Assembly (NCBI GenBank): GCA_947626935.1
Contig: CANQUD010000005.1
Coordinates: 1-64,000 of the forward strand
Reading direction: 5' to 3'
Source: an uncultured Clostridia bacterium
GTDB lineage: Bacteria > Bacillota > Clostridia > Christensenellales > Borkfalkiaceae
DNA: 64,000 nt
The notes below the pieces were generated by a model. That model searched no databases. It had not been told where the DNA came from and worked only from the letters and a program-made list of their open reading frames with translations. This document shows positions 55,179 through 64,000 of the stretch, piece by piece. The number at the start of each line of letters is the position of its first letter. The first letter of the stretch is position 1. The position numbers were made by a program, and so were the translations under genes.

Positions 55179-56947
55179 AACGCTCGACCCTTGCAAAGAT
55201 CCTGAAGCGTCTCAAACCGTATACGCCGTGGCTCCTTCTGACCGTCGTCGCGGCGATCCTCTCCGTCGCGGGGCAGATCCTCGCGCCCTACTTCATCGGC
55301 AAGGCGATCGACGGGCTTGTGTACACCGTCGACGGGGCGGGTAAGCGGGTCATGGACCTTCATGCTCTCTCCCGCGAATTCATCGTCATCGCCGTCTGCA
55401 TCGCCGCAACGGTGATCGGGCAATTTGTGCTTTCCCTCTCCAACAATCGGGTCGCCTATCACGTCCTTGCATCCGTGCGGCGGGACGCTTTCGCCAAGAT
55501 CGGGACCCTTCCGCTCCGCTACATCGACGACCGTGCCTACGGGGACGTCTCTTCCGTCATCCTCGCCGATGCGGAACAGTTCGCGGACGGACTTCTCCTC
55601 GGATTTACCCAGCTCTTTACGGGACTTGCGATGATCTTGGGCGTCCTCGCCGTCATGTTTGTCATGCGGTGGGAAGTCGCCCTCGTCGTGCTCCTCGTCA
55701 CGCCGCTCTCCCTGCTCGCCGCGCGGTTCATCGCCTCGCGGACGTATAAGATGTTCAAGGCACAGGCGGACGCACGGGCGGAACAGACCGCCTTCGCCGA
55801 TGAGATGATCGCGGGGCTGAAAGTCGTCAAGGCATATACCCGCGAGGACGAAAACGGGGAGATCTTCGGGGAACTCAACGAGAAACTTCGGAAGAAGTCT
55901 CTGTCCGCGATCTTCTTCTCCTCGACGACCAACCCCGTCACGCGCTTCGTCAATTCCGTCGTGTACGCCCTCGTCGCGCTCGTCGGAGCCATGCTCGCCA
56001 TTGCAACGGTCGGCTCGGCGGCGCCCTTCACGGCGGGGAATTTGACGGCGTTTTTGTCCTATTCCAATCAATACACCAAGCCCTTCAACGAGATCTCCGA
56101 GGTCATCGCGGAATTCCAGAACGCCCTCGCATGCGCCGCACGGCTGTTCGCGCTCATCGAGGAACCCGAGGAGCCGTCGGACGAGGGGCTTCCTTCCCTC
56201 GAAAACGTCAAGGGAAACGTCAAAGCGGAGGGGATCTCCTTCTCCTATTCGCCCGAACATCCCCTCATCGAGAACATGGACTTTACGGCGGAGACGGGGA
56301 AAAGGATCGCCATCGTCGGTCCCACGGGCTGCGGCAAGACGACGCTCATCAACCTGCTCATGCGTTTCTACGACGTGAAGGGGGGAGCGATCTATGTGGA
56401 CGGAACGGACATCCGCACCGTCACGCGGCGGTCACTGCGGGAAAATTTCGGCATGGTATTGCAGGAGACATGGCTGCAGACGGCGACGGTCAGGGAAAAT
56501 CTCTGCATGGGGTCGGATTGTACGGAACAGGAGATGATCAACGCCGCCATTGCCGCCCACGCGCACGGCTTCATTCTGCGCCTTCCCAAGGGATATGACA
56601 CGGTCCTCGGCGAGGACGGTCTCTCCGAGGGGCAGAAACAGCTCCTCTGCATCGCGCGGGTCATGCTCTGCCGCCCGCCCATGCTCATTTTGGACGAGGC
56701 GACGAGCAACATCGACACCCGCACGGAGAAGTCCGTGCAGGACGCGTTTGCGAAATTGATGGAAGGAAGGACGAGCTTTGTCGTCGCGCACAGGCTTTCG
56801 ACGGTCAAGAACGCCGATCTCATTCTCGTGATGAAGGCGGGGGAGATCGTCGAGCGCGGCACGCACGCCGAACTCATGCAGCGGAGAGGGTTCTATTATG
56901 AACTCTATTCCGCCCAATTCGCAGGAGACTTGCGCGGGACGGAATGA
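55175..56947 (+). CDS. ABC exporter half-transporter (partner)
   Basis: VGPTGCGKTTLINLLMRFY, LSEGQKQLLCIARVM, MLILDEATSNIDTRTE; overlaps previous gene by 4 nt. Confidence 0.92.
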   Translation: MKRSTLAKILKRLKPYTPWLLLTVVAAILSVAGQILAPYFIGKAIDGLVYTVDGAGKRVMDLHALSREFIVIAVCIAATVIGQFVLSLSNNRVAYHVLASVRRDAFAKIGTLPLRYIDDRAYGDVSSVILADAEQFADGLLLGFTQLFTGLAMILGVLAVMFVMRWEVALVVLLVTPLSLLAARFIASRTYKMFKAQADARAEQTAFADEMIAGLKVVKAYTREDENGEIFGELNEKLRKKSLSAIFFSSTTNPVTRFVNSVVYALVALVGAMLAIATVGSAAPFTAGNLTAFLSYSNQYTKPFNEISEVIAEFQNALACAARLFALIEEPEEPSDEGLPSLENVKGNVKAEGISFSYSPEHPLIENMDFTAETGKRIAIVGPTGCGKTTLINLLMRFYDVKGGAIYVDGTDIRTVTRRSLRENFGMVLQETWLQTATVRENLCMGSDCTEQEMINAAIAAHAHGFILRLPKGYDTVLGEDGLSEGQKQLLCIARVMLCRPPMLILDEATSNIDTRTEKSVQDAFAKLMEGRTSFVVAHRLSTVKNADLILVMKAGEIVERGTHAELMQRRGFYYELYSAQFAGDLRGTE

Positions 56948-57535
56948 TGTAGGATGTCCCCCCGACACCACCCGCTGCGCGAGAGCCTACCCCTTTGGGG
57001 GGTTCTTTTACCCTCTCCATGGGAGGGTGGAGCGGCGCAATTCTGCTCAACAGCCCAGTGGGCTGTGAGCTGCGCCGCGACAGGAGCGCTGGCAGGCGCA
57101 GACCGCCCGCACGTTCTTTATGACGTCGAAGGGCGGCACGAGCGGCATAGCCGCGAAGTACGGGGTTGCGGCGGTCCCTGCCGCCGCAACTTAACCCCTT
57201 TGGCTCACTACGTTCGCCACTTCCCCTACAGGGGCAGCAAGAGCAAACCCTCTCCATGGGAGAGGGGTAGGGGAGTGGGTCACCGCATTCCCTCGTCGCC
57301 CCTCTTAGGGGAGATGTCACGAAGTGACAGAGGGGTTTAACCCCTTTCCCCTCGCAAGCTCGGGCACTGTCTCGGACGGGTAGAGACCCGTCCTCGGTCA
57401 CCGTTCGCGCGGGAGAATGCGCTCACTCACCGCAAAACGCAGCGCACAGCACACCGTGCTGATGCGCAAGAATTGCGTTTTGCGACCCTAAAAGGGGCAG
57501 CGAGAGCGCCCGCGCTTCCCCGTACGTCACGTTAG
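56945..57535. repeat. Mosaic intergenic repeat block J
   Basis: Long alignments to block D with two extra inserted modules (57100-57160 and 57431-57484 region). Confidence 0.88.
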
Positions 57536-57553
57536 AGAATAAGGAACAGCCAT

Positions 57554-58933
57554 ATGAAAACAAAATTCAGGAAACTCAGCGATAAGGCGGTGTACTTCGG
57601 GCAGATCGTCGGCGTGGGGGCGATCACGGGGCTGTTCGTCGGCATCGTCGTCACCCTCTTCAACATCGTCTTTGAGGATACGGAAGAATTTTCCGCGGAG
57701 TACTATCTCTTTTTCCGCGACAACCCCGCCTTTCTCCCGCTCCTCTTTCTCGCCCTCTTCCTCGGCGGGATCGTCATCGGCGGCGTGCTGAAAGTGCTCC
57801 CCGTGCTCCGCGGCACCGGCTTTTCACAGGTCGAAGGCGCCGTGCGGGGGATCTACCGCTTTAAGTGGTACCAAGCGCTCGTCGGCATGTTCGCATCGGC
57901 GCTGTTTTTGGTCTTTATGGGACTCTCGGGCGGGTCGGAAGGACCCAGCCTCTTCATCGGCGGCGCCTGCGGGGACATGACGGACGGGGTGCTTTTCCGC
58001 AAGACGGACCGCCGTTACGCCATCACGAGCGGGGCATCGGCGGGGCTTGCCGTCGCGCTCAACGCGCCGCTGACGGGCATCATCTTCGCCTATGAGGAAG
58101 CGCATAAAAAATTCACGCCCGAGGTATTCGTCTGTTCCTTCTCCTCGGTCGCGATCGCCGTTGCCGTGCGCAATCTTCTTCTCTACTGGATGGGATTCGG
58201 GATCGGACCCTTCCTCGCGGGATTTGTCTTTCCCGAGAAAGTGGAACTTCTCTTCTGCGCCTTTGCGCTCCTTGCGGCGCTTGCCGTCTCCCTCGCGGCG
58301 GCGTGTTTCTACCACATCTTTGCGAGAATGTACCGTCTGTTCGCGAAGATCTCCTTCTGGAAGGGGACGGGGCGGTACATCATCCCGTTTTTGCTTGCAG
58401 GCGGACTCGGCATTCTGACGGTCTATGCGATGGGGAGCGGCAGGGAACTCATCTTCGGGATCGTGTCCGATGAACTCACCCTCTTCGGCATGCCGCTCTG
58501 GGCAGTTCTTCTGATCCTCTTTGCCGCACGCTTCCTCGCGACCGTCGTCAACACGGGCATGCGGCTGCCCGCCTGCGCGTCCGTGCCCTTCTTCGCGATG
58601 GGGGCGATCTTGGGGAAACTTCTCTCCCTGCTCTTTGTGAAGATGGGCATGGATCCCGCTCTTTCGGACCTGCTCGTCGCCCTCTCGATGGTGACCTTCT
58701 TCATGACGGTCGTCCGTGCGCCGATCACGGGGATCCTCATGACGGTGGAACTTACCGGGCAGTTCGCCTTTTTGCTGCCCGCCGTCATCTGCGCGGCGGT
58801 CTCCTACTTCATCGGCGCAGCCTTCCACACCGAACCCATCTATGAATTCATGCTCGATACGATGGTCGAGGAAGTCCCGCCCGCGCCGCAAGAAAAAACT
58901 CCCGCCGAAGCGGGAGAAGTCCGTGCGGAATAG
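57554..58933 (+). CDS. ClC family chloride channel/antiporter
   Basis: GLSGGSEGPSLFIGGACG (GxxGxEGP-type), ASAGLAVALNAPLTGIIFAYEE. Confidence 0.9.
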   Translation: MKTKFRKLSDKAVYFGQIVGVGAITGLFVGIVVTLFNIVFEDTEEFSAEYYLFFRDNPAFLPLLFLALFLGGIVIGGVLKVLPVLRGTGFSQVEGAVRGIYRFKWYQALVGMFASALFLVFMGLSGGSEGPSLFIGGACGDMTDGVLFRKTDRRYAITSGASAGLAVALNAPLTGIIFAYEEAHKKFTPEVFVCSFSSVAIAVAVRNLLLYWMGFGIGPFLAGFVFPEKVELLFCAFALLAALAVSLAAACFYHIFARMYRLFAKISFWKGTGRYIIPFLLAGGLGILTVYAMGSGRELIFGIVSDELTLFGMPLWAVLLILFAARFLATVVNTGMRLPACASVPFFAMGAILGKLLSLLFVKMGMDPALSDLLVALSMVTFFMTVVRAPITGILMTVELTGQFAFLLPAVICAAVSYFIGAAFHTEPIYEFMLDTMVEEVPPAPQEKTPAEAGEVRAE

Positions 58934-58947
58934 GTACGGTCAGGCTT

Positions 58948-59958
58948 TCAGTTCAGCTTTGATGTCTCGATCGAGACGATCTTCGAGATCCTGTTGTGCA
59001 CGACCCAGCGGTATTGCTTGCTCATCGATTCGAAGAGCACATACAGCTTGCCGCCCTTCAGACAGATCTCCTCGCTCATGCAGGGCATCGTGAGATCGGC
59101 GTCCCTGTCCGTAAACAGATAGAGGGGCACATCCGTCCCGTCCACTTGGATCGTTCCGTCCGCCTCGCCGCCGAGGCGGTTTTCGTATTTTTTGAGGCGG
59201 GAAGCGGGCAGTCCGTACGAGCAGGACAGATAGATCCCGCTCTCATCGATGGCGATGCCCTGTACTTCGTCACACACCGAGAGCGCTTTTGCAGGTACCA
59301 TGTCTGCGACCCCGCCCGTGCGTGTTTCGTCGAGGATGAAGCCGTACACGAGGGCATGGTTGGTCTTTCCGCCGACGTCCATGTGATGGGAAGGGAGCGT
59401 TTCATAGTTCCCCGCACGGTAGAATTCGCCCGCGTAGAGAATGCCGTCATAGAGATAGCAGAAGGCATTTCCGTCCAGTCCCGTCTTGAAGAAGTCGTCG
59501 ATCTCCACCTTGGCGCCGTTGTTTGCACCGAGAATTTTTTCGAGGGAGATGCGGATGATCTTCTCCCCGCTCGCGATGTACATGAAATTCTCCGAGCAGG
59601 TCACGCCGCCGAAATGGGTCTTGATGTCCTTGCCGTTTTCGGTGAAAGTGACGTAGCGCTCCACCTGCTTGACGTCGCTCGCGACAGAGTCCTCGGGAAT
59701 GAGATAGACGCGGGAAGGCTCCCCCTTGATGTAGCCGCTCATGGCGAACGCGTACGGTCCGCCGTCGGGCAGGACACAGAGTCCCTGCGGCGAAAGTCCG
59801 CTGTCAAGCCCGGGAATCCGCGCTTCCTGTACCGCGACGGCGTTAAAGTCGGGATAGATGAACCCGAACCACCACACGCCGAGAAAGACCGCTGCCGCCG
59901 TGAGGACGCCGACGAGCGTCCAGAGGATCGCCGTGACGGCACGAGACTGTTTCTTCAT
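58948..59958 (-). CDS. Hypothetical membrane-anchored protein (beta-propeller-like)
   Basis: 336 aa; N-terminal TM; repeated QGLCVLPDGG/GIAIDESGIYLS segments; SD aaggag. Confidence 0.65.
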   Translation of the reverse strand: MKKQSRAVTAILWTLVGVLTAAAVFLGVWWFGFIYPDFNAVAVQEARIPGLDSGLSPQGLCVLPDGGPYAFAMSGYIKGEPSRVYLIPEDSVASDVKQVERYVTFTENGKDIKTHFGGVTCSENFMYIASGEKIIRISLEKILGANNGAKVEIDDFFKTGLDGNAFCYLYDGILYAGEFYRAGNYETLPSHHMDVGGKTNHALVYGFILDETRTGGVADMVPAKALSVCDEVQGIAIDESGIYLSCSYGLPASRLKKYENRLGGEADGTIQVDGTDVPLYLFTDRDADLTMPCMSEEICLKGGKLYVLFESMSKQYRWVVHNRISKIVSIETSKLN

Positions 59959-60070
59959 ACCTTTCTCCTTTTTTCCTTTTATAGAATGATTATAAGCCGA
60001 AAAAGTTCTTTTGTCAAGATGAATAATTCGCCCGCTTCCCGCCCAAACTGCTTGCGAAGAGGAGGAGAAC

Positions 60071-60667
60071 ATGGATTTCACCCAAACGCAGACGTATTTC
60101 AACCTCGCAAGAGGGTTTGCGGGAGAATGTCAGGCAGGCATGCGGTATCAACTTACCGCAAGGGCAGCGATGCAGCAGGGCTACAAGGTCCTCGCGGATA
60201 CGATCCGCACGATCGCAAAGAACGAGACCAATCACGCAAAGGTCTTTTTCGAGACCATTTTGGAAGAGGCGGGAAGCATAGACGACATCCACATCGACGC
60301 AAGCTTTCCCTTCCATGCGGGCGAACTCGCGGATAACTTGCGCTTTGCGGCGATCGACGAGCAGGACGAGGCGGAAAATCTCTACCCCGAATTTGCAAGG
60401 ATCGCAAGAGAAGAGGGGTTTGAGCAAATCGCGCTCAAATTCGAAAAGACGGCGATGGTCGAAGGCAATCACAGGATCATCTTCAACTATCTCTATGAGG
60501 CGTTCAAGGACGGCTCCCTCTACAAAGCCGAAAAGCCCATGCTCTGGATCTGCGGCGAATGCGGCTACATGCACACCGCAAACGAGGCGTGGAACATCTG
60601 CCCCTTGTGCGGAGCGTCGCAGGGGGAAGCCGAGCTTCATCTCCCCTTCAAAAAGGAGAATCTATGA
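60071..60667 (+). CDS. Rubrerythrin family protein
   Basis: Ferritin-like helices with ExxH motifs; C-terminal WICGECGYMHTANEAWNICPLCGA rubredoxin-like domain. Confidence 0.92.
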   Translation: MDFTQTQTYFNLARGFAGECQAGMRYQLTARAAMQQGYKVLADTIRTIAKNETNHAKVFFETILEEAGSIDDIHIDASFPFHAGELADNLRFAAIDEQDEAENLYPEFARIAREEGFEQIALKFEKTAMVEGNHRIIFNYLYEAFKDGSLYKAEKPMLWICGECGYMHTANEAWNICPLCGASQGEAELHLPFKKENL

Positions 60668-60780
60668 AAAAGAACAAGACGCAGAATGCCAAGAACGCGC
60701 AAAAGACCGAAAATGCGCAGAACAGCACGAAGAACTCGAAGAGCGGTTCGTGCGGCAGAGGGAGCAAGGACTGCTCTTGA
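60664..60780 (+). CDS. Small Lys/Asn-rich protein with Cys-containing tail
   Basis: MKKNKTQNAKNAQKTENAQNSTKNSKSGSCGRGSKDCS; ATGA overlap with rubrerythrin. Confidence 0.65.
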   Translation: MKKNKTQNAKNAQKTENAQNSTKNSKSGSCGRGSKDCS

Positions 60781-60899
60781 TGGGGAAGTCCTCTCTCAAG
60801 AGAGGCGCCGACATGCGCACGCGCGACCCGCTCGGAAGTTATACGGGAGTTCCCGAAAACGAGCATGACCGTCCCGTGCAGGATGCGGACGACCTCTGA
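60780..60899 (+). CDS. Small protein ending in PVQDADDL
   Basis: MGKSSLKRGADMRTRDPLGSYTGVPENEHDRPVQDADDL; TGATG overlap with preceding small ORF. Confidence 0.65.
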   Translation: MGKSSLKRGADMRTRDPLGSYTGVPENEHDRPVQDADDL

Positions 60900-60939
60900 A
60901 CACAGAAGCGGAGAGAGATCTCCGCTTCGAATTTTTTCG

Positions 60940-61430
60940 CGCGATTTCTTTTGCTTCGCAAAATAAATACGCGCGAGGGGTTAGTACTGTGCATTCCTTC
61001 TGCCTCATTGCCGCGCTTTCCGCCCTTCGGACGGGCATTAAGCCTACGGTAGTGTGGCAAATGGGGTCGCCCACGGCGGAAGTGAATTCCGCCTATGGCA
61101 AGTGATTGAGGAATGCTCCCCCCCCACCACCCGCTGCGCGGGAGCCTCCCCCCCGAAGGGGTAGGCTTTACCCAGACCTGACCCCCTACGGGGGGAAGGT
61201 GGCACGGCGCAGCCGTGACGAATGGGGGGGATAACGCCATTCCGCATTGTCTCGCTGCCCCTCATAGGGGAAGTGGCGAACGCAGTGAGCCAAAGGGGTT
61301 TTGAAACCCCTTTCCCCTCGCAAGCTCGGGGACATCCCCTACAGGGGCAGCGAGTGGGTTCCCTCTCCCGTCACCCCCCCGACCATGGCGCTCAATTTTA
61401 TGCATATTTCCTAACATTTATAAATTTCGC
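60940..61430. repeat. Mosaic intergenic repeat block K
   Basis: First ~135 bp align to block D start (tttcttttgcttcgcaaaataaat...gggcattaagcctacggtagtgtggc); next segment is the inverted counterpart of block A. Confidence 0.87.
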
Positions 61431-61658
61431 GCGGGCGAGGTGAAAATTTCTCACAAAACACGTTCATTTCCTCTATTCCATAAGTCAAACTTATGCAAAA
61501 TCAAAATTCTATCAATAAAATTGATGATTATATAATAAAAATCGGGTCCAAAACGCTTGACACATGGGGGGGGGAGAAGTGATAGAATGAAATAAAATTC
61601 TTTTATTCGATTTTCTTCGCATATTTATGCGGAAAAAAATAAAGTAGGAGAGATAAAG

Positions 61659-64000
61659 ATGAAAAGGTTCAAAACATTTTTACTTTTCCTCTGCTGTGCG
61701 GCGTTCTGTGTGACGTCGGCGCTCTTCGCGGTCGCCTGTAACGACTCCGAGAAGAACGACGACAACACCACCACAGAGGCGTATACCGTCACTCTTGATT
61801 ATAATAAGGATCAAGGCACCGTGACCCTTTCGCCCGCGGCTAACAGCGACGGAAAGTACGCAAAGGACACCAATGTCACCGTCACCGTCACGGCAAAGAC
61901 CGATTTCGAAGTCAATGAGGTCAAAGTCGGCGACACCAAGGTCGATCTGGTCGAGAACAAGTACACCTTCAAAGTCACGTCCGACGTCACCGTCACCGCG
62001 ACCTTCAAGGATGCTACGCCTACACCCCCGCCCGCGGCAAAGTCGTACACCGTGACGCTTTCGTATGAAGCATTGCAGGGCACCGTGAAGCTTTCCCCCG
62101 CGGCAGACAGCGAAGGAAAGTATGCAGAGGGGACGGACGTCACCGTCGAAGTGACTCCCAAGACGAACTATGCAGTCGACGAAGTCAAGGTCGGCGACAC
62201 GAAACTTGACCCCGTCAGCGGAAAATACACCTTCAAAGTCACCGCGGACGTCACCGTCACCGTGACCTTCAAGACAACGTCGACACAGTTGCCCGACGTC
62301 GGTGTTACTTTTGCAGAAAGCTGGCAGGGAACGTGGAAGTCGCAAGATAACGCATACACCCTTGTCGTTGGCACAAACACAATGTCCCTCAACGATACTG
62401 CAGTGACAGCCGTAACAGGCGGTACCGAAGGTGAACCCTATGCCTTCAGCGTCGGCGGGAAGTCGTACACGCTTGAAGTCAGCAACCCCACCTTCTCCGC
62501 AAGCAGCCTTTTGACCCTCAAGGAGGGGACGAAGAGTGTTTACCTTGCGCACAGCTTTACTTCTACCATTGAAGAAAAATACGTCGCGCATTGGTATGCG
62601 ACGAACAGCGATGTTGAAATGGAAGTCACCGCTTCCGAAATCACCTATGATGGCGTCAAGGCGACATTTGTTGTCGACGCAGGGCACTTCGAATCGTTTG
62701 GTACGGGTTCGTTTGTGACACCCGTCAACGCGCATGTCTATCTTTTCCTTGTTGGAACGGAAATCCATGTGCTCTACTGGTCCGATCCCTATGTCACGGT
62801 TGACGACACCGATTTTTCGCAGAATGAATCAAGCTATGTCGCACCAGAGGAAGCGCTCGGAGAATACGACGGCTTGACGAACGCGGGAGAAACTTTCTCC
62901 ATTGCTCATACCGATAACGGCGACGTCGTCAAGTACAATAACACAGTCGTGATCGTTGACGCAACGGGCGCCTTCAAACTCAACGGCAAAGATTACAGTT
63001 TCACCTCAAAGAACAACATTCTTACGCTTTTCACGGTTGAATATGACCCCGATACGGAACTCGTTTCAGGTCAGACATCCGCCCAATTCGTGAAGAAAGA
63101 CGTCGAGGAACTTACGGTCGTCGATCAAGATCTCCTTAGCACGTCGTGGGTCTGCGCAGATTCCGCAGAACTTACCGTTTCTCCCGAAGGCAAGATCTCC
63201 ATTGGCGGCCCTGTCGGCAAGATCGTCTACAAAGAAGAACACAACGATGAGGGAAAAGTATCCTATTCCTACACCGTTGTTGTCGGGAAGAAAGTCTACG
63301 ATGTGTTCAAAGATACCGAAACAACCCTCTACGTTGAGGACTATGACGGCTTCTCTCATGTCTATGGCAATGGCAAGATCGATGCGTCCTACAACGGTAC
63401 GTACCGTAAGAATGCTTCGGGCACCGTCGGCAGCGTGATCTCGATCGCGAACAATACGTTCACCTTCGACGGAAAAGTTTATCCGCTCATCAGCGCAGGC
63501 GTCGGCGGCGGCTATAACTTTACTGTGACAGACACGAGCGGCGCTTCCACGACGTACACCATTTCCCTTCTCTTTGGGTTTGAGAACTACCTGCTCAGCT
63601 TAAGCTATACGCAGTACAATTCCGAGACGGCTGTCGACGAACTTACAACTGTCTACTATTTGAAAGACGCGAAGGAATTTCCTTCCGTCACGATGCCCGC
63701 CGATATGGTCGGTGCATGGGGCGGCGGCGCTTCTCTCGTTGATGTTTACGAGACGACGGTATTTATCGGGCAATATAAGGGACAAGTGTTTGCCGACAAG
63801 ACAGACAGCGAGGTCACCTCGTTCTTCGTTTATGCGAACGGCGATCTCTATCAGGTCCTCTATGAAAACGGACAGTTGACGCTCCGCAATTACGGTAGCG
63901 ACGATGCGGGTACCGTCTACACGACCAAGACTGCACACCCCGACACGGCGATCCTTGGCGACAAGTACAAGGGTACGTGGGTGGACGATAAAGGCAACAA
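61659..64000 (+). CDS. Large lipoprotein with divergent InlB-type (Flg_new_2-like) repeats, 3'-truncated by window end
   Basis: MKRFKTFLLFLCCAAFCVTSALFAVACNDSE lipobox; two YTVTL.Y....GTV.LSPAA.S.GKYA....VTV.V..KT...V.EVKVGDTK repeats; open to the window edge, so absent from the ORF track; SD taggag. Confidence 0.85.
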   Translation, partial: MKRFKTFLLFLCCAAFCVTSALFAVACNDSEKNDDNTTTEAYTVTLDYNKDQGTVTLSPAANSDGKYAKDTNVTVTVTAKTDFEVNEVKVGDTKVDLVENKYTFKVTSDVTVTATFKDATPTPPPAAKSYTVTLSYEALQGTVKLSPAADSEGKYAEGTDVTVEVTPKTNYAVDEVKVGDTKLDPVSGKYTFKVTADVTVTVTFKTTSTQLPDVGVTFAESWQGTWKSQDNAYTLVVGTNTMSLNDTAVTAVTGGTEGEPYAFSVGGKSYTLEVSNPTFSASSLLTLKEGTKSVYLAHSFTSTIEEKYVAHWYATNSDVEMEVTASEITYDGVKATFVVDAGHFESFGTGSFVTPVNAHVYLFLVGTEIHVLYWSDPYVTVDDTDFSQNESSYVAPEEALGEYDGLTNAGETFSIAHTDNGDVVKYNNTVVIVDATGAFKLNGKDYSFTSKNNILTLFTVEYDPDTELVSGQTSAQFVKKDVEELTVVDQDLLSTSWVCADSAELTVSPEGKISIGGPVGKIVYKEEHNDEGKVSYSYTVVVGKKVYDVFKDTETTLYVEDYDGFSHVYGNGKIDASYNGTYRKNASGTVGSVISIANNTFTFDGKVYPLISAGVGGGYNFTVTDTSGASTTYTISLLFGFENYLLSLSYTQYNSETAVDELTTVYYLKDAKEFPSVTMPADMVGAWGGGASLVDVYETTVFIGQYKGQVFADKTDSEVTSFFVYANGDLYQVLYENGQLTLRNYGSDDAGTVYTTKTAHPDTAILGDKYKGTWVDDKGN

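Noticed and set aside
1-64000. tRNA, rRNA, transposase, phage or toxin-antitoxin genes
   Set aside because: No sequence stretch or ORF product supported any of these on reading both strands.

Overview
The window is a GC-rich stretch of a spore-forming Firmicutes-like chromosome. This taxonomic reading rests on spoIIE, gerA-type germination genes, an M23/SpoIIQ-like protein, a SPOCS/LysM protein and Veg. Coding content: yhbY; an EF-G paralogue; a 2663-aa cysteine-motif lipoprotein; metallophosphoesterase-pyrBCFKDE; a P-type ATPase; galK-galM; spoIIE; pckG; gerAA/AB/AC; grpE-dnaK-dnaJ-prmA-rsmE-mtaB(-HIT); trmL; cls; mntP; a CaCA antiporter; a heterodimeric ABC exporter; a ClC channel; a rubrerythrin cluster; and the 5' part of a second large lipoprotein that runs off the end. 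Most interesting non-coding content: (1) about eleven intergenic blocks built from a shared set of hairpin-rich modules in both orientations, with filled/empty site comparisons and compensatory stem changes; (2) two candidate non-coding RNAs beside spoIIE/XRE, namely a ~115-nt promoter- and terminator-bounded RNA with exposed C-rich loops and a ~370-nt highly structured RNA; (3) at least five genes whose -10 box lies 5-6 nt before the ATG, suggesting leaderless mRNAs; (4) a yybP-ykoY-type leader before mntP; (5) an in-frame MtaB-HIT fusion. All coordinates and alignments were read by eye. No searches or folding programs were run.
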